Origin: an uncultured Akkermansia sp.
GTDB lineage: Bacteria > Verrucomicrobiota > Verrucomicrobiia > Verrucomicrobiales > Akkermansiaceae
Assembly (NCBI GenBank): GCA_904501915.1
Contig: CAJGCV010000010.1
Location: 1 to 32,515, forward strand
Reading direction: 5' to 3'
Length of the DNA: 32,515 bases
Below are positions 1 through 8,340 of this stretch, piece after piece. Both the position numbers and the translations under genes were made by a program. The stretch's first letter is position 1. Each line of letters starts with the position of its first letter. The notes under the pieces were generated by a model. The model was not told where the DNA came from, searched no databases, and saw nothing but the letters and a program-made list of their open reading frames with translations.

Positions 1-2
1 AG

Positions 3-110
3 AAGCAGGACGACCAGCAGAAGCAGGATGACCAGCAGAAGCAGGATGACCAGCAGAAGCAGGACGACCAGCAGAAGCAGGATGACCAGCAGAAACAGGA
101 CGACCAGCAG
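3..110 (+). repeat. Six tandem 18-bp units coding KQDDQQ
   Basis: Six consecutive 18-base units (3-20, 21-38, 39-56, 57-74, 75-92, 93-110) differ only at third codon positions (GAC/GAT, AAG/AAA). Each codes KQDDQQ. The array extends to the left edge, so its full copy number is unknown. The near identity of the units suggests expansion by slippage or unequal exchange in frame. Confidence 0.9.
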
Positions 111-272
111 AAACAAGGAGCCCGGCCGCAGGAACAACAGGCACAGCCCAGCGAGGAAGAACGCGGCAGACAATATGCTGCAGCCGTGCTCCGCCGCCAT
201 CTTGATGAGGAAGAAGGTTCCCCCATCCCTCACACCAATGCCCCGGTACGCCCGCCCGACAAAGATTACTAA
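3..272 (+). CDS. BatC-like aerotolerance protein, C-terminal fragment
   Basis: This is the 3' end of a gene that starts before the window; the open frame runs from base 3 to a TAA at 270-272 (89 codons seen). It begins with six perfect KQDDQQ hexapeptides, then a Gln/Glu/Arg-rich stretch, and ends in a short tail with a Pro-rich C terminus (ending PPDKDY). No folded domain is visible. The call rests on context: the next gene, 19 bases downstream on the same strand, is a BatD-BatE fusion. In bat operons BatC is a TPR protein with a charged low-complexity C terminus encoded just before BatD. The TPR part would lie upstream of the window and cannot be checked here. An alternative is any TPR or coiled-coil protein with a Gln-rich tail. 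The frame is certain; the name is inference. Confidence 0.6.
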   Translation, partial: KQDDQQKQDDQQKQDDQQKQDDQQKQDDQQKQDDQQKQGARPQEQQAQPSEEERGRQYAAAVLRRHLDEEEGSPIPHTNAPVRPPDKDY

Positions 273-291
273 ACACCCAACCTGACATTTC

Positions 292-2694
292 ATGAAAAAC
301 ATTATTGCCACTTTCTGCACCCTTATCTGCCTGCTGAGCAGGCTGTCTCTGGCTGAAATTGTGCCGGTCTGGTCAGTGGACGTAGCCATTCCCGGAGAAA
401 AAGTGGTGCTGTACCTGGTGGATACAGAAATCGGAGAAGACTCCTTCCGCATCAAGCAGCACCCCACCGTAAAAAATGCTTCTGTAGAGCTCATGCAGCA
501 CTACGCAGGAGCCAACCCCACGGATCCGAACCGTGCGGCTATGGAAATTTACCCTTTGCAGCTTATCCCGGATGCCCCTGGCGAAGTGCAAATCTCAGCG
601 CTGGAAGTACAATACAACTCCGGACGCACAGAATCCATCGCGGTACCGGCACTCCCCGTGGCCTCCCCCAGCAGCATCCGCTGGATGAAAGCGCCAGTCA
701 CCTTCGGCGCACTCTGGTACACTAATATCAAAGAGGGCTATGCACACCAGCCCGTCAAGACGGCGTTAAAGCTCCTGCTCCCCGGGGGCATTGATACGGT
801 AGGGACCCCTCAGCTCAATTCCGTGGATGTGCGCGTAGGCAATTTTCAGCCCACCCTGCAGGGCGTGCTTGCCATGGTTCACAACCAGGCCATTGGTACA
901 ACCACAGCCTACGCCAAGGGGCAGACCTGGCGCACAGTGGATTTCACCGGCTCTCTCACCCCCTTCAGAGAAGGCAATTCAGATGTTGCCGGCAAAATCA
1001 TTCTGGAACAGCGCCAGGGATTCTTCTCCGTTTCACGAGCAGAGGGAGAATTGCCTATTCTCACCGTTGAGGCGCTTCCCCTGCCCCCTGGTGCTCCCGC
1101 TAATTTTGCCGATATGGTAGGCGAGTATTCCATTACGGCAACGACAGCGGCCAAATCACTGGCTATGCATGAGGCGGTGGAAGTGGAAATCACCGTCAGG
1201 GGCACTGGTAACCTCGAGCAACTCGAATGCCCCAGCCCGGAAGAAGCAACAGATTGGAAACTCGTACCGGCCACGCGAAAACCCATTGTCGGACCCAACG
1301 GAGAAACCCTCGGCATGGTGTTTAGTCAGCTCATGCGTCCTTCGGCAGAAGTTCCGGGCATACCCTCATTCTCATTTGCATACTTTGACCCGGAAACCAT
1401 GCAGTACCGCCAGGCAGCCACTGCTCCCATACCGCTGGAATGGCGCGAAACAGAAACTACCGGAAGCGGTATGCAGCATATGCCCGCCGCAGAGCCACCG
1501 CCCGCCGGCACCGTGCCGGTGGCTGAAATGACAGACATCTACGGCTACATGCCACGCGCTATGTACGGAGTCAGTGTTGACTTACCCTACTGGCTGTGGT
1601 ATCTGCTCTATCTGCCTGCGCTCATCATTCTGGCGGCAGTAGTGTTCAACGCACTTCGCCGTAAAATGGCAGCCGGTGCCGCAGGCCGGGCTCGTGAACG
1701 AGAGCTCTCCCGCCTGGCCGCCCTGCACGATGGGCTCAGCTTCCTGAAAGGCGTAGGTGCCTACATTGAAACCCATGTTGAGACTGGTAGCATGACACCC
1801 GAACTACAGCAGATTCTCGACAAGCGCGATGAAGAAGCCTTCCGCCCGGATGCGCGCACCTCCATCTCTCCGGAAGAACGCAGCAAGATGATGCGCGCCC
1901 TGCGCAGCATTGCAGGTAAAGCCCTGTTACTTCTGCTTTGTCTGGCATCGCTCAGCGAAGGCGGCGAAGCGCCCGGCAACATGACCGCCCGTGAGGACTA
2001 CCTGGGCGGACAATACAGCAAAGCACTCACACAGCTGGAAAACGAAGCCGGATACCCCGAAGCGCTCAAACAGTACAATATGGGCAACTGCTACTACCGC
2101 CTTGGCAAACCCGGCAAGGCTGCTCTTTGTTATGCCCGCGCACTGCAGGAAGACAGCGGGCTTGCAGAAGCTCGCGCCAATCTGCAATTCATCCAGCGCA
2201 AAGAGGGTGCTCTGCTCCCCTCCGGCTCTGTAACGGATGACGTCTTCACGCTGATAACACCGAACCAGCTTCACGCAGCCACTATCGTAAGCACTGCTTT
2301 ACTGGCCTTGTGTATAGCGCTGCTCATAGCCCGCCGGGGTGAGCAGAAACCCTGGCTCCAGACCTGCACTGCAGTAGCAGCGCTGGCAACCCTGCTCTGC
2401 GCAGCAGACTGGGGCTACTACACCACACGTCAGACTCCGGATTTATCTTCCCTTGCACCTGCAGACATAGCCTATGTACTCAACGCGACAGAACTGCGAA
2501 GCTCTGCAGAAGCCAAGGGTGCCAGCATCATGAAACTGACACCCTCCACCCCGCTGCATCTGCTGGCCACGCGTGGCAGCTGGAGCTATGTGGAAACCTT
2601 CACCGGTGTGCGTGGCTGGATTCAGGCAGAAGCAGCAGCCCCCCTTGTCGAAGGCGGCGTACCGCTGCAGCCCATCATCATCCGTTTCAACTGA
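292..2694 (+). CDS. BatD-BatE fusion protein (aerotolerance membrane protein)
   Basis: 800 residues. A signal peptide (1-21) is followed by a long beta-rich exported region (about 22-425) of the BatD type and a membrane segment at 433-453. A cytoplasmic-looking charged helical region follows, then a second very hydrophobic stretch (543-555, LLLLLC) that resembles a leftover signal peptide. After it come TPR-like helices (about 565-635, with YNMGNCYYRLGKPGKAALCY-type spacing), two membrane helices (about 662-682 and 688-706) and a C-terminal SH3-like domain (about 725-785, ending near GWIQAE). This second half is the domain order of BatE, so two normally separate proteins are joined. Bat proteins are membrane components linked to oxygen and stress tolerance in Bacteroides and relatives; their biochemistry is poorly known. 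The gene follows the BatC-like gene by 19 bases and precedes the glycosidase gene by 11, which suggests one transcript. Confidence 0.8.
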   Translation: MKNIIATFCTLICLLSRLSLAEIVPVWSVDVAIPGEKVVLYLVDTEIGEDSFRIKQHPTVKNASVELMQHYAGANPTDPNRAAMEIYPLQLIPDAPGEVQISALEVQYNSGRTESIAVPALPVASPSSIRWMKAPVTFGALWYTNIKEGYAHQPVKTALKLLLPGGIDTVGTPQLNSVDVRVGNFQPTLQGVLAMVHNQAIGTTTAYAKGQTWRTVDFTGSLTPFREGNSDVAGKIILEQRQGFFSVSRAEGELPILTVEALPLPPGAPANFADMVGEYSITATTAAKSLAMHEAVEVEITVRGTGNLEQLECPSPEEATDWKLVPATRKPIVGPNGETLGMVFSQLMRPSAEVPGIPSFSFAYFDPETMQYRQAATAPIPLEWRETETTGSGMQHMPAAEPPPAGTVPVAEMTDIYGYMPRAMYGVSVDLPYWLWYLLYLPALIILAAVVFNALRRKMAAGAAGRARERELSRLAALHDGLSFLKGVGAYIETHVETGSMTPELQQILDKRDEEAFRPDARTSISPEERSKMMRALRSIAGKALLLLLCLASLSEGGEAPGNMTAREDYLGGQYSKALTQLENEAGYPEALKQYNMGNCYYRLGKPGKAALCYARALQEDSGLAEARANLQFIQRKEGALLPSGSVTDDVFTLITPNQLHAATIVSTALLALCIALLIARRGEQKPWLQTCTAVAALATLLCAADWGYYTTRQTPDLSSLAPADIAYVLNATELRSSAEAKGASIMKLTPSTPLHLLATRGSWSYVETFTGVRGWIQAEAAAPLVEGGVPLQPIIIRFN

Positions 2695-2705
2695 TTACCC
2701 AGGAC

Positions 2706-4418
2706 ATGAAGCTCCGACTCTTATTCCTGCTGGTCGCATGCGCGATTCCTGCCGCCTCGCTCGCCCAGGAGCGACACCCGCAGTACGACGCAGCAACAGT
2801 GAATAGTGAGCAACCTGCCGATGCAGGAGTCAACCTTACGTTATACAGCTGCAACGACACCAGGCTCACCATTCAGAAATCTGCCCCGGCTGGTGCGCCC
2901 GCAGATGAGATACAACTGAACGGCTGGCGCGGCGAGCGATGCAGCCATCAACTGGCAGTACACCCGGACAAAGATGTCAGGCAACTGACTGTATCCTGCT
3001 CAGGCCTGAGCAATGGCAGCTGCACCATTCCCGCCCGTGTCTCATTCATCCGCTACACGAAGGCTCATGGAATCCCCACAGCAGATATCATCGGGCAGGA
3101 ACAATGCTGCAATTCACCGGTCAACGTGCACCGAGGCATCTGGTTGCAGGTGGATATTCCGCAGAATGCCCAACCCGGCACATATAACGGGATGATAACT
3201 GTTACGGCTGAGAACGGTAAGCCTGTGCAGCAGAAAATAGCACTCTCAGTGACAGGGGAAACCCTGCCCAGCCCGGACAAATGGCAGTTTCACCTCGATT
3301 TGTGGCAACACCCGCAGGCCGTGGCCCGCTGGCACGACGTTGAGCCCTGGTCACCTGAGCACTTTTCCCTGCTGCGGCCGCTCATGAAACGCCTGGCTGA
3401 CGCCGGGCAGAAATGCATCACCTGCACCATTCTGGACGAAGCCTGGAATGCGCAGACTTATGACTGGTTCCCCGGTCTGGTGCACTGGATACGCAGCAAG
3501 GATGGCCAGATGCGTTATGATTACTCAGCATTAGATGCCTGGGTAAGCTTCATGCACGATGAGATAGGCATACGCGGACAAATCAGTTGCTACACCATGA
3601 TTCCATGGCATCTGAGCGTAAAGTACCTCGACGAAGCAACCGGGCATTATAAGACGCTGAAAGCTGTTCCCGGCACAAAGGAATATGAGGTCCTCTGGGC
3701 ACCATTCCTCAGAGATTTCCACCAGCATATGAAAGAAAAAGGCTGGGCTGAAAAAACCTGCATTGCCATTGATGAGAGACCGGATGCCTACGTACGAGCA
3801 GCCATGAAGCTCGTGCAGGAAAATGCACCCACATTCCGCATAGCCTCGGCTGTGGACAAGCCTTCCGCCCTGACGCGCGATGTATACAACATTTCACCAG
3901 TTATCACGCACGCGGGCTCCGCATTGGGTGACCTGCTCAAGGAACGCAGGGATGCAGGTAAGATTACTACCTTCTATGTGTGTCTCCACCCGTCCAAGCC
4001 AAACACATTTACATACTCTGAACCTGCGCAGGCGGAATGGCTTGGCTTCTTCGCAGCTGCGAATCATCTGGACGGGTTCCTGCGCTGGGCATACAATTCC
4101 TGGAATCGCAATCCCTTTGAAAGCACAGATTTTGTACACTGGCCCTCAGGTGACTGTTTCCTGATATACCCGGGAAATCGCAGTTCTATCCGCTTTGAAC
4201 GCTTACGTGACGGCATTGAACAGTACGAGAAAATCAGTCAGCTGCGCAGCCGTGCTGCAGAATCCCCCAGGGCGGCAGAAATCATTGCGTCCATGGATGC
4301 CCGGCTGTCCGAAATATTCACGGTTGAACGCAGTAAGGGTAACGAGCATACGGCAGATATCCGCAAGGCGCAACACATCATGGAAGACACTCTGAACCAA
4401 CTCAATTCAGAGGATTAA
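2706..4418 (+). CDS. Secreted DUF4091 / GH123-like glycoside hydrolase
   Basis: 570 residues with a signal peptide cleaved near ASLAQ-E (about residue 21), so periplasmic or exported. Residues about 40-185 form a beta-sandwich-like domain; residues about 190-515 look like the TIM-barrel of the DUF4091/GH123 family. An Asp-Glu pair at D356-E357 (in AIDERPD) matches the catalytic pair of GH123 beta-N-acetylgalactosaminidases, which cleave by substrate assistance. The family's closing motif is present at about 488-507 (YPG, SIRFERLRDGIEQYE). GalNAc-containing glycans such as mucin or glycosphingolipid are the expected substrates by family; specificity cannot be read here. The start is chosen for its signal peptide and an AGGA four bases upstream. 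It lies 11 bases after the BatD-BatE gene with no terminator between, so it is probably read from the bat transcript, and it ends at a strong terminator. Confidence 0.8.
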   Translation: MKLRLLFLLVACAIPAASLAQERHPQYDAATVNSEQPADAGVNLTLYSCNDTRLTIQKSAPAGAPADEIQLNGWRGERCSHQLAVHPDKDVRQLTVSCSGLSNGSCTIPARVSFIRYTKAHGIPTADIIGQEQCCNSPVNVHRGIWLQVDIPQNAQPGTYNGMITVTAENGKPVQQKIALSVTGETLPSPDKWQFHLDLWQHPQAVARWHDVEPWSPEHFSLLRPLMKRLADAGQKCITCTILDEAWNAQTYDWFPGLVHWIRSKDGQMRYDYSALDAWVSFMHDEIGIRGQISCYTMIPWHLSVKYLDEATGHYKTLKAVPGTKEYEVLWAPFLRDFHQHMKEKGWAEKTCIAIDERPDAYVRAAMKLVQENAPTFRIASAVDKPSALTRDVYNISPVITHAGSALGDLLKERRDAGKITTFYVCLHPSKPNTFTYSEPAQAEWLGFFAAANHLDGFLRWAYNSWNRNPFESTDFVHWPSGDCFLIYPGNRSSIRFERLRDGIEQYEKISQLRSRAAESPRAAEIIASMDARLSEIFTVERSKGNEHTADIRKAQHIMEDTLNQLNSED

Positions 4419-4446
4419 CGCCACTTCTGCCCCCCCTTTTTCTCTT

Positions 4447-4482
4447 CGCTGCGTGCGCATCATGTCACGCAGCGTTTTTTTT
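4447..4482 (+). terminator. Rho-independent terminator after the bat/glycosidase operon
   Basis: A perfect 9-base stem (CGCTGCGTG at 4447-4455 with CACGCAGCG at 4466-4474) is followed by eight T residues (4475-4482). It lies 28 bases after the glycosidase stop codon. Confidence 0.9.
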
Positions 4483-4483
4483 C

Positions 4484-4513
4484 TTGCCAGGGCTCATCGT
4501 GCTGTGATACAGT
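4484..4513 (+). promoter_or_regulatory. Sigma70-like promoter of the porin gene
   Basis: A -35 TTGCCA (4484-4489), an 18-base spacer and a -10 TACAGT (4508-4513) preceded by an extended-10 TG. It starts right after the upstream terminator's T-tract and would give a leader of about 20 bases. Confidence 0.45.
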
Positions 4514-4539
4514 GCAACGGTTAATTATTCTGAATTTTC

Positions 4540-5733
4540 ATGAAACTCAAAACAGTTCTCCTCTCCCTTCTCGCAGCCACCGGTATAGCCTGTGCCGGCA
4601 ATGAATCGGTCTGCGATTATACTCCCGGAAAATTCTTCTACAACAGCATGATTCCCGGAGATGATATTCCGGAGTTCAAAAAGCAGCTTTTCGAAAAATT
4701 CGGCACCTCATTTGCAGCTGAGGTCGGCATTGGTTTCTGGGCCATTGATAACCAGGCCGTCGGGTACAACTCTGACAACTATATTGCGAAGTTCTGGTCA
4801 CACATCGACCAGCGCCTCATCAAGGACGACGAGCACGGCGGCACCTGGCTGCGTGCAGATTTCATGGGCAGCTGGGGGCTTGATGATGAGACAGCCAACG
4901 TCGACAGCTTCTTTGACGGCGGCTTCGGCTCTGCCACCTGGCACAACACCGACCTGTTCGGCCCACGCGACTTCTATCTGCTCAACCTCACGCTCAAGCA
5001 GTATTTTGACAATAAGCGGGGCTGCTTCAGTGGCGGTATCATCTGGATGAGCCAGTACTTTGACCGCATCGGCCATGCCCGCTTTGCAAATGATGCATTC
5101 GAAAAATCCCCCGTGCTGCCGCTGGTCTGGCAAGCTCCCGGTGCAGTCATTCAGTATGAGTTCAATGAAGACAACTATGGCACGCTCGCCTTCATCGGTA
5201 CAGGAGTTCCCGGTGGGCAGAATCCGTACAACTTTGAGAACACCATAGGCTATGCCATCGTGGGTGAATGGGGGCATGAATTTGCCAATGACAAGGGCAT
5301 CTGGCGCGTTGCGCCCTTCTTCACCTGCGAGGAAGCGGCCCACCACTCTGGCCGTAACATGGACCGCAACGCATACGGTATCATGACCGGCGTGGAATAC
5401 CAGCTCAATGACATCGCCAAGGTATACGGGCGTCTGGCTTGTGCCAGCAGCAACTACATACGCTGTCGCCAGGAAGCCATGGTAGGCACAACGCTGCGCA
5501 TCGTCCCCTCCCGCCCCAATGATTACCTGGGTGTCGGATTCGGCATCTACAAAGGTAATGACGAAACCCGCAAGCTGGAAAACTCATACGAAAAGGTACT
5601 GGAGTTCACCTACAACGTACAGCTTGGCAAGAACTTTACCATCGCGCCATACTACCAGGTGTACTTCACCCCGGCCTATCGCGACGTGAGCACCGTCAGC
5701 GCCACGGGTATCCAGGCGCACTACTCATTCTAA
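4540..5733 (+). CDS. OprB-like carbohydrate porin (outer-membrane beta-barrel)
   Basis: 397 residues with a signal peptide (about 1-19, ending ACA-G). The mature part is rich in aromatic and Gly residues in alternating patterns, contains repeated amphipathic strands (for example around 145-185 and 300-397) and ends in Phe (HYSF), the usual C-terminal signal for outer-membrane barrel assembly. Length and texture fit the OprB/carbohydrate-selective porin group, monomeric or trimeric channels for sugars. It stands as a single transcription unit with its own promoter and terminator, next to a glycosidase gene, which would suit uptake of released sugars; that link is inference. The porin call is fairly safe, the carbohydrate specificity less so. 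Confidence 0.75.
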   Translation: MKLKTVLLSLLAATGIACAGNESVCDYTPGKFFYNSMIPGDDIPEFKKQLFEKFGTSFAAEVGIGFWAIDNQAVGYNSDNYIAKFWSHIDQRLIKDDEHGGTWLRADFMGSWGLDDETANVDSFFDGGFGSATWHNTDLFGPRDFYLLNLTLKQYFDNKRGCFSGGIIWMSQYFDRIGHARFANDAFEKSPVLPLVWQAPGAVIQYEFNEDNYGTLAFIGTGVPGGQNPYNFENTIGYAIVGEWGHEFANDKGIWRVAPFFTCEEAAHHSGRNMDRNAYGIMTGVEYQLNDIAKVYGRLACASSNYIRCRQEAMVGTTLRIVPSRPNDYLGVGFGIYKGNDETRKLENSYEKVLEFTYNVQLGKNFTIAPYYQVYFTPAYRDVSTVSATGIQAHYSF

Positions 5734-5753
5734 GGCAAGCCCGCATTTTCATT

Positions 5754-5787
5754 CAGGAAACCGCGACCAGCTGGTCGCGGTTTCCTG
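5754..5787 (+). terminator. Palindromic terminator after the porin gene
   Basis: A perfect 34-base palindrome (arms 5754-5770 and 5771-5787) forms a stem of about 15 pairs with a 4-base loop. The following T run is poor, so termination may be incomplete or the hairpin may act as an RNA stabiliser. It begins 20 bases after the stop codon. Confidence 0.65.
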
Positions 5788-5801
5788 CTTTACAGGCAGC
5801 G

Positions 5802-5851
5802 GTGTCCCAAAGTTTGTACAGAGAACCCGATAAAGTCCGAATTTAGCGAGG
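5802..5851 (+). repeat. Dispersed intergenic element, copy 1
   Basis: Begins with GTGTCCCAAAG (5802-5812), followed by GAGA, CCGATAAA and TCCGAAT blocks and an AGCGAGG. The same blocks occur in the same order at 32383-32446, and the first 11 bases recur at 27467-27477. All copies are intergenic. Confidence 0.5.
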
Positions 5852-5977
5852 TGAAAGAACACTAGCCGGGGCTGATTTTCCGCTCGCCTGAGGCTCGCGC
5901 AAAGTCCAGTTTAGCTAGCAGAATGAGTCAGCAAATCTGAAACAGACACTCCGGTTGTTCTCTGACGCGCTTTACAC

Positions 5978-6006
5978 TTGCAGCAGGCAAGTCAGGGTGC
6001 TAGATT
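5978..6006 (+). promoter_or_regulatory. Promoter of the two-component operon, probably leaderless
   Basis: A -35 TTGCAG (5978-5983), 17-base spacer, extended-10 TG and -10 TAGATT (6001-6006). The -10 ends seven bases before the ATG at 6014, so transcription should begin at or next to the start codon. It overlaps the possible TTG start at 5978 and argues against it. Confidence 0.5.
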
Positions 6007-6013
6007 AGAATCA

Positions 6014-6706
6014 ATGAACAGGAAGAGCATACTCGTGGCGGAGGACGATGCCGCCATACGCCGCGTACTGGCGGATTCGCTGACAGGCGCAGGCTATGAG
6101 GTGCGCACTGCGCCGAATGGCAGGATTGCGCTGGAGCTGCTGCTATCCACCCCGGTTGACTTAGCGCTTATGGATGTCAACATGCCGGAAATTGACGGTT
6201 TCAAACTGCTGCGCATGGTGCAAAAGGAAAGTCCGGGCACACCCTGCATCATCCTGACCGCCTGCGGTGATGAACAAGACCGGGTGAAGGGCCTGCAACT
6301 GGGAGCAGATGACTATGTGGTCAAACCTTTCAGCATTGCTGAGTTGCTGGCGCGCGTTGCGGCCGTGCTCCGCCGCGCACCGGGACGCCAGCTGGCAGCC
6401 GCCCAGGTACTGGACTTTCCGGGCGGTTCTCTGGACGGCGAAACACGCCGAGCCCAGTTCAACGATGGCACTCCGATTCCGCTCACAGAAAAGGAATTCG
6501 AGTTATTCCGCTATTTTCTCACCCACCCGGGGCGGGTCATTCCGCAGGAAGAACTGCTGCTGCGGGTATGGGGCAGCCGGAATAAAGCCGCCCAGACCCG
6601 GACCGTCGCCGTCACACTCACGCGACTGCGCGAAAAACTCGGCAAAGAAGCATCCTCATCCATTGAAACCATCCGCGGCCGCGGATACCGCTGGAACGAA
6701 TCATGA
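6014..6706 (+). CDS. OmpR/PhoB-family response regulator
   Basis: 230 residues. The N-terminal receiver domain (about 5-118) has the acidic pair E10-D11-D12, the phospho-acceptor D54 (in LMDVNMP), T82 and K104 (in VVKPF). The C-terminal winged-helix domain (about 130-228) ends with the family signature TIRGRGYRW. It is expected to be phosphorylated by the kinase encoded next and to bind direct repeats in promoters. The open frame extends upstream to a TTG at 5978, but the ATG at 6014 gives the normal receiver N terminus and follows a good promoter. The gene overlaps the kinase gene by four bases (ATGA), so the two are translationally coupled. The target genes are not evident; the porin just upstream is a possible one by position only. 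Confidence 0.92.
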   Translation: MNRKSILVAEDDAAIRRVLADSLTGAGYEVRTAPNGRIALELLLSTPVDLALMDVNMPEIDGFKLLRMVQKESPGTPCIILTACGDEQDRVKGLQLGADDYVVKPFSIAELLARVAAVLRRAPGRQLAAAQVLDFPGGSLDGETRRAQFNDGTPIPLTEKEFELFRYFLTHPGRVIPQEELLLRVWGSRNKAAQTRTVAVTLTRLREKLGKEASSSIETIRGRGYRWNES

Positions 6707-8274
6707 ACAAAAAACTCACCTGCATCATCATTTTTTTCACGCTGCTCACACTCAGTGCAGCAGCATGGCTGGTCTATGAAGCCGCCACGCTCGATGCCCG
6801 GCTTCTGCAGATAGACAAAGAAGCCCAGCAAAAGCGGCTGGTAGAACTTTCGCTGCCCCGCATACAGGCAGAAATCAAGCGTCTGCTGGGACAGGAGCGC
6901 GAAAAACTCGGTTACGCCCCCCCCATCGGACTGCTGGTATACGACCCGCCAGTAGAAAACAAGCCTGACTATGTGCGCGGCTACTTTCTTTACACTCCGG
7001 CAGGGCTGCAAGTTCCAGAGGGGCAGGAAGACATAGCGGCAGAAATCGAAGGCAAACCCGCCATCATCGATACCATTCGCCGCAAAGCATTCAATCCGGC
7101 AGCCCCGGTGTATGACCACACCAAGACAACGCACCAGACCATTGACCGCAATACGCAGCTGCCCGTATTCGGCGTTTATGAAGCCGAGGATACGGACTTC
7201 ACCAACCCCATGGAAATGAAAGGCTCTCCTGGTCCTTTTTACTCATGGTACTATATTGATGACATGGTATACATGCGCAACATTCCCACCACGCATGGAT
7301 ACGCAGCAGAAGGCATGCTGCTCAACGCAGACAAGCTGGCAGAGCACCTGATGCCTTTTGTGGAACCGGCGCTGAAAGGTGCCTCCATTTCGCTTTGCAG
7401 GAAGAATGAAGCAGCCAATCTTTCCCCCCTGCCCATGGTGTTGCGCCCCGGAAATGATGTAGACGTGCCCGACACCGCTGCGCGCCGGAATGCCATGCGG
7501 GGCACTCTGGCTTCTGCCTGTCTGGTAACGCTGCTGGCGGTGGGCATCTTATTCGGTCTGCTTTTCTTCTATGCGCGCATGGAGCGCCGCCGGTCAGATT
7601 TTGTATCAGCCGTCACGCATGAACTGCGCACGCCGCTGACCAGCTTCTCACTCATGACTGAAATGCTGAAGGACAAGCTTGTGCCGGCAGAAAAATTAGA
7701 TGAATACCATGAGACTCTGCACCAGGAAAGCCAGCGTCTGGGGCACCTGGTCGAGAATGTGCTTGCGTTTGCCAGGTTGACACGAGGCAAGCTGCGCGGA
7801 CGAGCCGACAAAGGAACATGCCCCGAACTCATCAACCGGGCTTTGGAAAAAGTTGAGTTCCGCCTCAAGGAAGCAGGATTCCGGCTTTCAGTCAAACACG
7901 ACAGCCGCACCGAGCTGCTCACGCTCCATACAGACATCATCTCACTGGAGCAGATTTTCACCAACCTGGCGGACAATGCCATTAAATACGCCGCTACAGC
8001 AGAGCACCCCGCCATCACCATTTCCACCATGCGCGGGCATGATTCGCTGAGTATCCGCTTTGCGGACAATGGGCCGGGCATCCCGGCCAAGCTGCAGCGC
8101 GGCATCTTCCGCCCCTTCTCCCGCTCCGCCAGGGATGTAGAGGGTCGCAAGCCGGGAGTCGGGCTGGGGCTTGCCCTGTCCCGCGATGTAGCGCGCAGCA
8201 TCGGCGGCAACCTGATTCTGGAAAAAAGTGACGACAAGGGCACGGCTTTTACTCTGACCCTTCCCCTGAGTTAA
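6703..8274 (+). CDS. Sensor histidine kinase partner of the OmpR-type regulator
   Basis: 523 residues. A membrane helix at about 6-25, a long periplasmic sensor region (about 28-265) without a recognised domain, a second helix at about 268-290, then the kinase core. The H-box contains H306 (SAVTHELRTPL); the N-box contains N425 (NLADNAIKYA); G1 is DNGPGI (455-460) and G2 is GVGLGLAL (about 485-492). No HAMP domain is apparent between the second helix and the H-box, which follows it within about 15 residues. The start overlaps the regulator's stop codon. It terminates at a strong bidirectional hairpin shared with the convergent menC-like gene. Confidence 0.93.
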   Translation: MNKKLTCIIIFFTLLTLSAAAWLVYEAATLDARLLQIDKEAQQKRLVELSLPRIQAEIKRLLGQEREKLGYAPPIGLLVYDPPVENKPDYVRGYFLYTPAGLQVPEGQEDIAAEIEGKPAIIDTIRRKAFNPAAPVYDHTKTTHQTIDRNTQLPVFGVYEAEDTDFTNPMEMKGSPGPFYSWYYIDDMVYMRNIPTTHGYAAEGMLLNADKLAEHLMPFVEPALKGASISLCRKNEAANLSPLPMVLRPGNDVDVPDTAARRNAMRGTLASACLVTLLAVGILFGLLFFYARMERRRSDFVSAVTHELRTPLTSFSLMTEMLKDKLVPAEKLDEYHETLHQESQRLGHLVENVLAFARLTRGKLRGRADKGTCPELINRALEKVEFRLKEAGFRLSVKHDSRTELLTLHTDIISLEQIFTNLADNAIKYAATAEHPAITISTMRGHDSLSIRFADNGPGIPAKLQRGIFRPFSRSARDVEGRKPGVGLGLALSRDVARSIGGNLILEKSDDKGTAFTLTLPLS

Positions 8275-8285
8275 GCTCGTGCCAC

Positions 8286-8319
8286 AAAAAGGCCCCGCCG
8301 GAATCGGCGGGGCTTTTTT
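8286..8319. terminator. Bidirectional terminator between kinase and menC-like genes
   Basis: A GC-rich stem (CCCCGCCG with CGGCGGGG) with a GAAT loop is flanked by an A run on the left and a T run on the right, so it can end transcription from both convergent genes. Confidence 0.9.
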
Positions 8320-8340
8320 GTCATCTTGCGGCTGGCAATC

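Noticed and set aside
1..110. CRISPR-like regular repeats at the left edge
   Set aside because: The 18-base units are contiguous without spacers and code in frame for KQDDQQ, so this is a coding tandem repeat.
5978..6013. Longer start (TTG) for the response regulator
   Set aside because: The extra 12 codons coincide with a TTGCAG-17-TAGATT promoter, and the ATG at 6014 gives the usual receiver N terminus.
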